A stretch of 34,957 bases of DNA from DASSFZ01 sp036514635 (GTDB lineage Bacteria; Chloroflexota; Anaerolineae; Fen-1058): contig DATBWU010000122.1 of assembly GCA_036514635.1 (NCBI GenBank), positions 1-34,957 of the forward strand, in the 5' to 3' direction. Below, piece after piece: positions 1-7,883 of the stretch. The notes under the pieces are model-generated. The model did not search any database. It was given only the letters and a program-made list of their open reading frames with translations, and was not told the DNA's origin. How positions within the stretch are numbered: position 1 is the stretch's first letter; each line of letters starts with the position of its first letter. The position numbers and the translations under genes are program-made.

Positions 1-96
1 GGCGTCCTTGACTAGGGCGTCCGGGGAAAATCGGACGCCTTTCTCTTTGGCTTCACGATAGCGTTCCTCGTAGGCCTGCTTCTCTTGCTCGTTCAC
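1..96 (-). CDS. Cytochrome bc complex subunit, N-terminal fragment (cut by window edge)
   Basis: Only the first 32 codons are visible. They start with GTG at 96-94, preceded by a strong Shine-Dalgarno (AAAGGAGG, about 102-109), and run off the window in frame. The peptide is soluble and charged, beginning MNEQEKQAYEERYREAKEKG. Similar starts are familiar from the subunit carrying the C-terminal half of cytochrome b (subunit IV-like), often fused to a cytochrome c domain, in Gram-positive and Chloroflexi bc complexes. The gene follows the cytochrome b N-terminal half by 53 bases on the same strand, and that half lacks the PEWY quinol-site region, so the missing half is expected here. Identity is inferred from position and start peptide; no catalytic residue is visible. 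Confidence 0.6.
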   Translation of the reverse strand, partial: MNEQEKQAYEERYREAKEKGVRFSPDALVKDA

Positions 97-149
97 TTGT
101 GCCTCCTTTCAAAGTGAGGCATCAATTCAGTTCGAAGTGCAGGCATCGG

Positions 150-809
150 TCACTCTCCTCGCTTGGGAGTGCTACTGATGCCAATGCGCACGACGAGATA
201 CAAATGAATGCCGATGAGCAGCAGCAGCGCCGCCGGTAGCACCCAGACGTGGACGCCGAAGAAGCGGGCCAGCGTGACCGCCGAGAGATCCTCGCCGCCG
301 CGCATGATGCGCAAGACCGAGTCGCCCACGACGGGAGCCGTTCCGGCGATTTGCGTGCCCACGATGGTGGCCCAGTAGGCTTTTTGATCCCAGGGCAGGA
401 GATAGCCGGTAAAGCCGAAGCCGATGGTGATCAAGAGCAACAGGACGCCGGTCAACCAGGTCATTTCACGCGGATACTTGTAGGCGGCATGGAAGATGAC
501 CCGGAGCATGTGAAGCCCGACCAACACGACCATGGCGCTCGCGCCCCAGTGGTGCAGGCCGCGAATCAGCCAGCCGGCCGGGACTTGCGCCGTGATGTAC
601 TGCACGCTATCGTAAGCGTGATCCGGCGTGGGGACGTAATAGATGGTGAGCAAGATGCCGGTCACCACCTGATTGATCGCCAGAAACAGCGTGGCGCTGC
701 CCAGCGTATGCAACCAGTTGACTTTTGGAATCTTGCGCAGAAAGATCGCCTCCCCAGCCCGGCGCCACCCCAGACGTTCATCTAACCAGTTCCCGATGCG
801 TGTGGTCAT
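150..809 (-). CDS. Cytochrome b, N-terminal (b6-type) subunit of a bc complex
   Basis: Membrane quinol-oxidising core subunit that binds the two b haems and passes electrons across the membrane. The 219-residue product has about four hydrophobic helices. The haem-ligand pairs are visible: H86/H100 in the GLHHWGASAMVVLVGLH helix and H187/H202 in the fourth helix. The second pair is separated by 14 residues, the spacing of b6-type and Firmicutes-type proteins rather than the 13 of mitochondrial-type bc1. The length matches a split cytochrome b, so the C-terminal half must be a separate gene (probably the next one, at 96). The ATG at 809 was chosen over an upstream in-frame ATG because it sits 1 base after the Rieske stop and starts the family-typical MTTRIGNWLDERLGW. 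Co-transcribed with the Rieske gene. Confidence 0.93.
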   Translation of the reverse strand: MTTRIGNWLDERLGWRRAGEAIFLRKIPKVNWLHTLGSATLFLAINQVVTGILLTIYYVPTPDHAYDSVQYITAQVPAGWLIRGLHHWGASAMVVLVGLHMLRVIFHAAYKYPREMTWLTGVLLLLITIGFGFTGYLLPWDQKAYWATIVGTQIAGTAPVVGDSVLRIMRGGEDLSAVTLARFFGVHVWVLPAALLLLIGIHLYLVVRIGISSTPKRGE

Positions 810-810
810 G

Positions 811-1281
811 TCAGCCCCCCTGAATGAACAACTGATTGTCCTCCACCTTGACCTCATAGCGATCTAGCGGACGTGGTGGTGGGCCGGCAAGCACCTTGCC
901 ATCCTTGTCATACACGCCGTTGTGACATGGGCAAAAGAACTCCTGGCGCTCGGCAATCCAACGCACACGACACGCCAGGTGCGTGCAGATGTTGGACATG
1001 GCCACGAAGTCGCGGCCGTTATCGGTGCGGACGTAAACCGACAACTCCTCCTCATTCACGATCCAGCCTGCCTGGCGCTGAATTTTGGTCTTGAAGAGGG
1101 TGGGCGTTCCCAGTTCGACCTTCGACGTAGAGCCGAGACGAAGCCAGTTTTGAGCCTTGTCACGCTGTAAGGCCGGGCCAATAATGTAAGCAATGGCCGG
1201 GATGCTCATCCCCAGGCTGATTAAGCCGCCGATAGCCCACACGACGAAACCTTTCCGATTCAGCCGATTTTCTTCAGCCAC
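811..1281 (-). CDS. Rieske [2Fe-2S] protein of a cytochrome bc complex
   Basis: Takes electrons from quinol and passes them to c-type haems. The 156-residue product has one N-terminal membrane anchor (about residues 11-36) and a periplasmic Rieske fold. Box 1 is C99-T-H101-L-A-C104 and box 2 is C117-P-C119-H120. C99, H101, C117 and H120 ligate the cluster; C104 and C119 are the disulfide pair. I chose GTG at 1281 because AGGAG lies 4 bases upstream. An ATG at 1317 would overlap the preceding gene and add 12 charged residues. The gene lies 19 bases after the multihaem cytochrome gene and 1 base before cytochrome b, which fits a single operon encoding one complex. Confidence 0.93.
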   Translation of the reverse strand: MAEENRLNRKGFVVWAIGGLISLGMSIPAIAYIIGPALQRDKAQNWLRLGSTSKVELGTPTLFKTKIQRQAGWIVNEEELSVYVRTDNGRDFVAMSNICTHLACRVRWIAERQEFFCPCHNGVYDKDGKVLAGPPPRPLDRYEVKVEDNQLFIQGG

Positions 1282-1300
1282 ATTACTCCTCCCCTTTCGA

Positions 1301-3004
1301 TCATCTTTCGGGCGCACCGGCGTTGATCCAATCGATGACGAGCTTCAACGCCTCGGGCGTCAACTGGCCGAAGTGCGCCTGCGCGCCGGATTGCTTCTTC
1401 ACCAGCAGGCTGGCTTCGGCGTCGCCCGGCACAATCACTGCGCCGCTCGCGCCTCCGGCCATCGCGGTCTGATAGGTCGTCAGGTTCAGCCCCTGAGTGG
1501 CGCTCTCGCCATGGCAGGTGCCGCACCTCTGCTCGAACAGCGGGCCGATGGCGTCGTCGTACGTCAACTTGACTTGAGTACCCGTGGGCAGCGGCGTGGG
1601 TGTCGGCGCTGGCGGTGGCAGCTGGCTCTTCAGCGCCTCGCGCAATTCAGGCGCGTCCAGTCCGGCATATTCCCAGGTCGTCCCGTGACAGCCGCTGTTG
1701 GAACAGAACGACGTGTTATCCGTGCCGCCGGGGTTCGCCGTGTTATGGCAGTTCGAGCACGTCGCGTCGAACGCCTCGCGGTGCAGGGCCAGCCAGTTGG
1801 CGTTCTTGTGCGACTCCGGCTCCGGGCCGCGCGCGATTTCGATATCGACGACGAATTTGTCCGGCCCGGCGATCACCGGGATCGAGTGGCACAAATTGCA
1901 CTCCAGCCGAATGGCCTGCTGTTGATCGTTCAGATGCTTGCCGTCGTGGCAACGGAAGCAGCCGGGGGTTACCTTGTGGCCGACATTGTTCGAATGGGTC
2001 CTCCAGTCAGCCTTCTGCTCGGGGAAGAAACTGTTGCGGTAGGCCTCTTGCAGAGCCGCGATCGCTGCGTCTATACTGTCGCCGTGATCAGCGACGTAAT
2101 CCGGATAGTTTGTTTCGTAGAAGTTCCTCAGTTGGGCGAGGCTGTCGATCGCCTGCTGAGTGGTATCGTAGTGGGTGCTCAGGGCCTCGATGGCCTTGCG
2201 GTGGATCTCAGGGATCGTCGGCGAAATCAAGCCCCGGGCCATCATCTGATCGACACTGTCTTCCGGCGGCAGGATCAAATGCGTGATCCGGTTGTGGCAG
2301 GTGATGCAGTCCATCTCCTTCAGGCTGGCCGGATCGATCCGGGCCGGATCAATATCCGCCGTCACATCGACGTAGTCGGTAAATGTCCCGTCATCGTTGA
2401 CCACGCGCACGAAGGGGAGTTGCTGTTCCGACACGTCCAGCGGCAGATAGTAGACTTTGCTTTCGATGTGCCAGTGGATGCCGCGCCCCAACCCCTGGCG
2501 GCGATTGCCGCCACCGGTCTTCAGTGAGAGGAAAATGCTGGTCGGCGTGTTGTCGACATCATCGCCGAAGCGCCGAATCTCGCGCAGGCTGTCGTCGGCG
2601 AACTTGTCGGGCGAGTGGCAGCGCTCGCACGTCTCGCGCGCCGGGCGGAGATCGGTGGCCCGGATCGGGAACTCGTAATTCTTGAAAAGCGTAGCGAAGA
2701 CGTGTTTGACATCGCCGACCTTGCGCGTGATGCGCGTGGCGATGAAGTCGCGCCCGATGTGACATTCGACGCACAGGATACGCGCATGTGGCGACGTCAG
2801 GTACGCCGTGTACTCAGGTGGCATCGTGTGACAGGTCGTACCACAGAATTCCGGAGAGTTCGTGTAGTCCCAGACGTACGCGCCGGAGAACAAGACCAGC
2901 ACCAGCACGCCAGCCAGTGCGGTAAAGGGCAGCAGGCGGCGCCACAGTCGGCTGCCCGGCGGCGGACGAAAGAAAGAACGCAGTGCTTGTCGCACCCGAC
3001 CCAT
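1301..3004 (-). CDS. NapC/NirT-like multihaem cytochrome c with C-terminal monohaem domain
   Basis: Membrane-anchored periplasmic electron-transfer protein, 567 residues. A cytoplasmic basic stretch is followed by one membrane helix (about residues 22-45) and then the NapC/NirT-type pattern CGTTCH (C54-H59) and CVECH. Nine haem-attachment motifs are visible in all: CGTTCH, CVECH, CERCH, CITCH, CFRCH, CNLCH, CSNCH, CSNSGCH and CGTCH. The first is CX3CH and the eighth CX4CH, so two are non-canonical. A Pro/Thr linker (PPPAPTPTPLPTGT) separates the last haem domain, which ends DWINAGAPER and resembles the tail of the next gene upstream. ATG 3004 is preferred over ATG 3028 because GGGGAGGA lies just before it. 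It lies within the Rieske/cytochrome b operon, so it probably receives electrons from, or feeds, the bc core. The terminal partner is unknown. Confidence 0.88.
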   Translation of the reverse strand: MGRVRQALRSFFRPPPGSRLWRRLLPFTALAGVLVLVLFSGAYVWDYTNSPEFCGTTCHTMPPEYTAYLTSPHARILCVECHIGRDFIATRITRKVGDVKHVFATLFKNYEFPIRATDLRPARETCERCHSPDKFADDSLREIRRFGDDVDNTPTSIFLSLKTGGGNRRQGLGRGIHWHIESKVYYLPLDVSEQQLPFVRVVNDDGTFTDYVDVTADIDPARIDPASLKEMDCITCHNRITHLILPPEDSVDQMMARGLISPTIPEIHRKAIEALSTHYDTTQQAIDSLAQLRNFYETNYPDYVADHGDSIDAAIAALQEAYRNSFFPEQKADWRTHSNNVGHKVTPGCFRCHDGKHLNDQQQAIRLECNLCHSIPVIAGPDKFVVDIEIARGPEPESHKNANWLALHREAFDATCSNCHNTANPGGTDNTSFCSNSGCHGTTWEYAGLDAPELREALKSQLPPPAPTPTPLPTGTQVKLTYDDAIGPLFEQRCGTCHGESATQGLNLTTYQTAMAGGASGAVIVPGDAEASLLVKKQSGAQAHFGQLTPEALKLVIDWINAGAPER

Positions 3005-3050
3005 GCAAGTCCTCCCCAAGAGTGTCAAGGTCTGCTGCTAATTCGCGCGC

Positions 3051-4223
3051 TCACTTTTCCGGCGCGCCGGCTTCGATCCAGGCGATGAACCTGGCTAACT
3101 CGTCAGCGCTGAGCTGCCCAGGGTGCCCGCCTTTCGACTGAATCTGGATCAACAGGCTGGCATCAGGATCGCCCGGCACAATGGCCGGTCCGCTCTTGCC
3201 GCCCTTCAAAGCATCCGCATACGTCTTGAGCGACAGGTCACCCAGCGTGGCTTGAACGTGACAGGCGCCGCACCCGGTCGTCAGCAGTTCGGCGATGTCA
3301 GTGTCCCACGCCGGCGACGTCGCCTCGGGGGCCTCCGCTGCCGGGGTATTCGTCGGGCGCAGCGTCGGCAACAGCGTCGGCGTCAACGGTGCGAAAATAG
3401 TCACCTGCTCGGCCGGCGGGATCGTTTCGATGGCCGTCTTCTCGAAGGTGACGAAGACGAAAATACCCAGGAGCATCACCGCGCCGATGACGCCATACAC
3501 ACCTAAGAAAGTCCGCCGCCGGCTGGCCGCCACTTTCGGATCGACCGAACGTGTGGCGGTGCCGGCTTTCACATCCGCCAGCTCGATCGGGTGCTCGTCC
3601 AGCATTTGCTCTTCGGTGAGGTAGCCGGTGAACATGCTCTTGTTGCGCGTGCGAACGAGCACGTGATATAGATGCCAGATAATGATCGCCAGCACGGCCA
3701 ACAGCGCCTCGTTGCCGTGCGCCGTCTTGGCGGCGGGGACGACCTCGCCGGGTAAAATGCTGGTGGTGGCGATCGGGTTCCACAACATGAAGCCGGTCAG
3801 CACCATGATCAGCGTGCCCCACACCACGGCCCAGTATTCGATCTTTTCCTCGAACGAATAACGGCCCTGCTGCGGTCGATCCTTGCGCAGACCCAGGTTG
3901 TAGAGAAACGAATGAATGGCGATGCGCGCGTCGTTCAACGTAGGCAACATGTTGAAGCGGCTGTGCTTCACGAACACACGATAACCGACCGCGCCGATAT
4001 GATACACCGCTTCCAGCATCATCGTCACGGCGGCGATGCGGTGGATGACACGCACCGTCTCGATGCCGCCCAGCACGCCGATCAGCCCCTGCGCGATGCC
4101 GGCGCCGGCGAACTTCTGCGCCAGGCCGGTGATCGCCAATGTCACGAAGCTGGCGACGAACAACCAGTGCTCGATGCGATAGGCGCGAGGGAAACGCTGG
4201 TATCTGCGACGAGTCTCACTCAT
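3051..4223 (-). CDS. b561-type membrane cytochrome fused to a monohaem cytochrome c
   Basis: The 390-residue product begins MSETRRRYQRFPRAYRIEHW and has four or five membrane helices with His residues placed like the b-haem ligands of the formate dehydrogenase gamma/Ni-hydrogenase b-type family (H19 in RIEHW, then IHRIA, VYHIG and WHLYH). A further helix (about residues 245-265) and a Thr/Pro linker lead to a periplasmic monohaem domain with C318GACH322, ending AWIEAGAPEK. Likely role: a second quinone-reactive b-type subunit passing electrons to the neighbouring multihaem cytochromes. The start ATG overlaps the stop of the upstream gene by 8 bases (ATGAGTGA), implying translational coupling. 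A longer open frame upstream to 4607 is antisense-like filler inside the neighbour and was rejected. Confidence 0.85.
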   Translation of the reverse strand: MSETRRRYQRFPRAYRIEHWLFVASFVTLAITGLAQKFAGAGIAQGLIGVLGGIETVRVIHRIAAVTMMLEAVYHIGAVGYRVFVKHSRFNMLPTLNDARIAIHSFLYNLGLRKDRPQQGRYSFEEKIEYWAVVWGTLIMVLTGFMLWNPIATTSILPGEVVPAAKTAHGNEALLAVLAIIIWHLYHVLVRTRNKSMFTGYLTEEQMLDEHPIELADVKAGTATRSVDPKVAASRRRTFLGVYGVIGAVMLLGIFVFVTFEKTAIETIPPAEQVTIFAPLTPTLLPTLRPTNTPAAEAPEATSPAWDTDIAELLTTGCGACHVQATLGDLSLKTYADALKGGKSGPAIVPGDPDASLLIQIQSKGGHPGQLSADELARFIAWIEAGAPEK

Positions 4224-5337
4224 GGCGCGGCCCCCTGCGACGATTGAGGATGCGCCGACCGGCGTCGGCGGCGACGAACACGACCATGAAGCCCAGTACG
4301 CCGGGGATGAAGAGCTTGTAGAACAGATCGACGAAATAGACGAGCGGCGCTTTCTGCGGGCTGGGCGCGTAGTGACCCAGCCAGGCCGTGGGGAAGTTGG
4401 CATCCGCGCCGGGGTGGCATTTGCGGCAGGTCGCCAGCAACTTCTCTTTGCTGCCGACTGTGCTGGCCGGGTCGTCAGGCCGGCGAATGTCGTGCACGCC
4501 GTGACAATCAATGCACACCGGCTTGTTCGTCTCTTGGTCGGGCGCGATCTTCTCGAACAGCACCACCGTCGTGCCGTGGAAGTCCGACACGTAGGAGTTG
4601 AAGACATTGGTGTTGATATTGTACTGACTCATCAACTCGGCATTGGCGTGGCACTTGGCGCAAATCTGGGGCGAGAACAGGCGGAAGGGCCCGGTCAAAG
4701 GTCCTTCGATGTTGTGGACGCCGTGGCAATCGACGCACGAGGGCACGTCGGGATTGCCTTCGCCGATCAGCGCCGAGCCGTGCACACTGTCTTTGTACAG
4801 GTTGTAAATTTCCGAGTGGCAGCGCTCGCACGTCTGGGGGATGCGGCTGCGCGGTTGATCCGGCGGCTGCGCGTCGTGCGCGCCGTGACAGTCGGTGCAG
4901 ACCGCTGCCTCGTTGTTGCCCCCGGCCAATGCCTTTTGGTGAACGCTGTCGAGCGTGGCATCGTATTTATCCTGGTGGCAGCGGGCGCAGGCCGTGTAGA
5001 GTTGAAGCGTGAACTCGCGCCGTGTGCTCGCCGTGATCGGATCGTGGGGAAAATCTTGGATGTCCGTGTGGCACTGCGTACAGGCAAGCCCCGCCTTGCC
5101 GTGAACCGAGCCTTCAAACACACCGCGATCCACGGTCAAGAACAGCTCCTCGCCTGAGGGCAACTGGGTGCGCATGTCCGGGGTCGCGTGGCAGGCGAGG
5201 CAGGCTTCGTTATCGGCGTTTTGGGGCTGGGGTGAGAACTGTACGGATCGAGCTGATGCCGCATTGGCAACAAATAACAAGCCAATTGCAACCAGGCCCG
5301 TCGCACTGGCGGCCAAAACGAGGTGTCTTATTCTCAA
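4216..5337 (-). CDS. Nine-haem cytochrome c, membrane-anchored at both ends
   Basis: First gene of the respiratory operon, 373 residues. It has an N-terminal signal/anchor (about residues 5-28), then nine CXXCH motifs (CLACH, CTQCH, CARCH, CTDCH, CERCH, CVDCH, CAKCH, CIDCH, CRKCH), then a C-terminal helix (about 340-362) with a basic tail. Three motifs are followed by G-x-H (CHGAHD, CHGVHN, CHGVHD), a pattern of the NapC/NrfH-related and octahaem-like cytochromes that supplies distal His ligands. The start codon is TTG at 5337 with GGAGGAG 5 bases upstream. The stop overlaps the b561 gene by 8 bases. It probably conducts electrons between the membrane b-type cytochrome and a periplasmic donor or acceptor; no catalytic-site signature (such as CXXCK) is visible. 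Confidence 0.87.
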   Translation of the reverse strand: MRIRHLVLAASATGLVAIGLLFVANAASARSVQFSPQPQNADNEACLACHATPDMRTQLPSGEELFLTVDRGVFEGSVHGKAGLACTQCHTDIQDFPHDPITASTRREFTLQLYTACARCHQDKYDATLDSVHQKALAGGNNEAAVCTDCHGAHDAQPPDQPRSRIPQTCERCHSEIYNLYKDSVHGSALIGEGNPDVPSCVDCHGVHNIEGPLTGPFRLFSPQICAKCHANAELMSQYNINTNVFNSYVSDFHGTTVVLFEKIAPDQETNKPVCIDCHGVHDIRRPDDPASTVGSKEKLLATCRKCHPGADANFPTAWLGHYAPSPQKAPLVYFVDLFYKLFIPGVLGFMVVFVAADAGRRILNRRRGPRHE

Positions 5338-5366
5338 TCTTGCTCCTCCCTTAGCAGGACGAATCC

Positions 5367-5393
5367 CCCATCTTTATGGGTGATTTAGCCCAT
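5367..5393 (-). promoter_or_regulatory. Possible alternative hairpins in the cytochrome operon leader
   Basis: Reading along the minus strand, ATGGG (5393-5389), CCCAT (5380-5376) and ATGGG (5371-5367) follow each other 30 bases upstream of the TTG start. The middle segment can pair with either neighbour, so two small exclusive hairpins are possible. Pairing is only 5 bp, so a regulatory role is speculative. Confidence 0.25.
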
Positions 5394-5851
5394 ATCCTAT
5401 TTTGTTTAACTTAACGCCGAGGATTAGTGGTGTCTGTCACTTTCCGCTATGACAAACATCACCCAGCCCGCTTGCCGGTCTGCCCAGAGCAGAACGGTGA
5501 TGGGGCCGCCTGGGCCTGGTCTGTAAACGCGAGACAACTCACCCATTGCCGCCCCTGCGTGCGACGTGCTCATCGGCCGATTGGGCACTGCGTTATCGGT
5601 TGGCTGGCATCCTTTTCCCTTGGTCAGGATACCGGCGCGGATGGGCTAAGAAACGGGCGGCGATGAAATGGAGCCGGGAGCGATTCTGGCCGGTAGTGTA
5701 TCATCAGTGGCTGGACAGCGTCAAGCGATGATCAACTCGGTGATTATTCACATCTCACCACAGAGGCACGGAGAAAAGCCTCTTGAAATCTCCGTGGACT
5801 CCGTGTCTCCGTGGTTATATCGACTTGTGTGGAATCACCAGAGGCAATCCG

Positions 5852-5878
5852 TTGACCGCCGCCGTGCTATACTATACT
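5852..5878 (+). promoter_or_regulatory. Candidate sigma-70-type promoter of the GT39-like gene
   Basis: TTGACC (5852-5857) and TATACT (5873-5878) are separated by 15 bases, a little short. A second overlapping TATACT begins at 5868. The ATG lies about 32 bases downstream. Confidence 0.4.
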
Positions 5879-5909
5879 TCACGCGCGAACACGATCGCAT
5901 GGAACGCTT

Positions 5910-7883
5910 ATGCTCTCTCGCCGTTTCGATTTCGTCGCATTGTCGATCCTTCTCGTCGCCTTCGCGCTGCGCACCTTTCAACTCAACGCTCAATCGTTGT
6001 GGTACGACGAGGGCTTGAGCGTCCATCTGGCTTCGCTATCCCTGCCTGACACGCTTGCCCAAAGCGCAATCACCGATCATCCACCCCTGCACGCACTGAC
6101 ACTCAATCTATGGATGCGCCTCGCCGGCTCAAGCGAGTTCTCAGCCCGGTTCGCATCGGTGTTCTTCGGGACACTCGCCGTCGCGCTGACCTATACGCTG
6201 GGGAAAAGAGTCGGTGGCAAACGTGTGGGGGCGCTCGCCGCCGGGCTGATGAGCATCGCGCCGATGGCCGTCTGGTACGGGCAAGAAGCGCGCGGATACT
6301 CGCTGCTCACCGCGTTGATGCTCATCGCCGTGCTGGCCTACTTGAAATGGGTCAATGGGGATCGTCGACGCCGCGTCTGGCTGGCGCACGTGCTGGCCTG
6401 CGCCGCTGCGCTGTACACGCACTACTTTGCGGCCTTCCCGATCGCGGCGATGAATCTGACGTTTGTCGTCTATCTTGTTACGGGTTACGGGTTACCTATT
6501 ACGCATTCCGCATTACGCATTCCGTCTTCGGCGCAATCATCACGCGCCATCGTTCCCTGGTTCCTCGCTCAACTTGCCGGCGTTGTGCTCTTCCTTCCCT
6601 GGCTGCCCAACGCCCTGACACAAGCCGCCTCAAACGCAACTTACTTCCCGGGTCGTGTGACGTGGAACACGGTCGTGCTGGATACCTGGCGCGCTTTCGC
6701 GGGCGGCGATTTTCCGCACTTGACTCAGCCCAATCTGCCGCCGCCGACCGGTGCGCTGTGGCTGGCCGCCATCCTGCTGGGACTTGCCAGCCCGCTCATC
6801 CGCCGAAAGCCAACCCCCACTCCCACATCCACTTCCTCCCACACCCTGTGGAACCTGCTCACGCTTGTCGCTCTGATACTGGTGCCTCTCTTTCTCATGT
6901 CACTCCTCGCCTGGGAGAAGCCCAAGTTCGCGCCGCGCTACTTGCTGCCCGCGCTGCCCGCGTTTACGACGCTGGCCGCGCTCGGCGTCGATACGCTGCT
7001 GCGCTTTCGCAAGCGTGTGTTGATGATCTTCATCTCGTTGCCGTTACTCCTGATACCGATGACTGATTTACTGGTCACCGCCCAAATCTTCTTCGATCCG
7101 CCCGTGGCCCGACCCGATGTGCGCGCCGTCGCCGCCTACATCGATACTCACGACGAGCCGGGCGACGCGATCTTGCTCGTCGGCGGGCATCAAGCGCCGG
7201 TCTTCGAGTATTACTATCACGGCAGCGCCGACGTGATCCCGCTCCCACCCGATCTGCTGCCGGCGGCGCAGGCCCCGCTCGATTGGCGGGTCATGCCTCG
7301 CCTGGCCGGCGTAGCCGCAACGCATCCTCGCGCCTGGCTGGTGCTGTGGCAACAGGCCATCGCCGACCCAACCGGCGTCGTCTTGAACGAACTCGAATCG
7401 CAGGCCAATCGGCTTGAGGTTGGTCAAAACTTTCACGAAGTGTCGTTGTTGCTGTTCGATTTGCGCGACGCGCAATTTCCCGCAGCGCCTCAACACAGCC
7501 TGGCTGTGGCGTTTGCCGAGCCAATTCGCCTGGTGGGGTACGATATAGATTCAAACGAAATTCGTGCTGGTCAGGGCTTGAATTTCGCGCTATACTTTGA
7601 ATCGAGTGGGCCGATTAACAAGAACTATCTGGTCTTCACGCATTTGATCGGCCCGGATGGATCGAAGGTCGCACAGGATGATCGGATTGCCGGAGCGGAT
7701 TCTTATCCGACCGGATTGTGGGCGATCGGTACGCTGATGCGCAATCGATTCACCATCCACCTTCCCGCCGATTTGCCCGCCGGAACCTACCGGCTGGTGG
7801 TCGGGTTGTGGGACACTTCGGACCGGTTGGCTGTCTCGACCGGCGGCGATGCGGTTAGCATCGCGACCCTCACGGTGAAGTAA
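5910..7883 (+). CDS. GT39/PMT-like membrane glycosyltransferase with C-terminal beta-sandwich
   Basis: A 657-residue GT-C fold protein that probably transfers a sugar from a polyprenyl-phosphate donor outside the membrane. The first periplasmic loop has the family signatures W31-Y-D33-E34-G and D56-H-P-P-L60, where the acidic pair is the expected catalytic/metal site. About ten membrane helices follow up to residue ~395, then a soluble region. Residues ~530-655 form a beta-sandwich-like tail (YLVFTHLIGPDG, QDDRIAG, LPAGTYRLVVGLWDT) that resembles the tail of the protein at 10020. Codons 190-205 (6477-6524) consist wholly of a 7-bp word repeat that looks intergenic in origin but is read through in frame. 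The acceptor is unknown. Confidence 0.82.
   Translation: MLSRRFDFVALSILLVAFALRTFQLNAQSLWYDEGLSVHLASLSLPDTLAQSAITDHPPLHALTLNLWMRLAGSSEFSARFASVFFGTLAVALTYTLGKRVGGKRVGALAAGLMSIAPMAVWYGQEARGYSLLTALMLIAVLAYLKWVNGDRRRRVWLAHVLACAAALYTHYFAAFPIAAMNLTFVVYLVTGYGLPITHSALRIPSSAQSSRAIVPWFLAQLAGVVLFLPWLPNALTQAASNATYFPGRVTWNTVVLDTWRAFAGGDFPHLTQPNLPPPTGALWLAAILLGLASPLIRRKPTPTPTSTSSHTLWNLLTLVALILVPLFLMSLLAWEKPKFAPRYLLPALPAFTTLAALGVDTLLRFRKRVLMIFISLPLLLIPMTDLLVTAQIFFDPPVARPDVRAVAAYIDTHDEPGDAILLVGGHQAPVFEYYYHGSADVIPLPPDLLPAAQAPLDWRVMPRLAGVAATHPRAWLVLWQQAIADPTGVVLNELESQANRLEVGQNFHEVSLLLFDLRDAQFPAAPQHSLAVAFAEPIRLVGYDIDSNEIRAGQGLNFALYFESSGPINKNYLVFTHLIGPDGSKVAQDDRIAGADSYPTGLWAIGTLMRNRFTIHLPADLPAGTYRLVVGLWDTSDRLAVSTGGDAVSIATLTVK
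6477..6524 (+). repeat. 7-bp word repeat inside the GT39-like coding sequence
   Basis: Seven degenerate units of about 7 bp (GTTACGG, GTTACGG, GTTACCT, ATTACGC, ATTCCGC, ATTACGC, ATTCCG) occupy exactly 48 bp, that is 16 codons. They encode a hydrophilic loop (VTGYGLPITHSALRIP) between membrane helices. The composition is far lower in GC and complexity than the flanking codons. Confidence 0.85.

Larger units (their letters stand above)
5338..5909. other. Repeat-bearing spacer between divergent genes
   Basis: No convincing gene in 570 bases. The left end is the leader of the cytochrome operon. The right half holds a copy of the MITE-like end GGTGATTATTCACATCTC at 5739-5756, followed by a 'cacagaggcacggag ... 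ctccgtg' word repeat (about 5758-5815) that can fold on itself. The middle (5430-5730) has short open frames on both strands that I do not recognise. Confidence 0.6.

Noticed and set aside
1193..2527. Long plus-strand open frame opposite the NapC-like cytochrome
   Set aside because: Antisense shadow in GC-rich DNA: no recognisable domain, Arg/Ala/Gly-rich translation, while the minus strand has nine haem motifs.
5424..5573. 49-codon minus-strand frame (MSTSHAGAAMGELSRVYRPG...)
   Set aside because: Its reading is protein-like (PITVLLWADRQAGWV) but I recognise no family. It has no clear ribosome site and overlaps nothing conserved; at most a decayed fragment.
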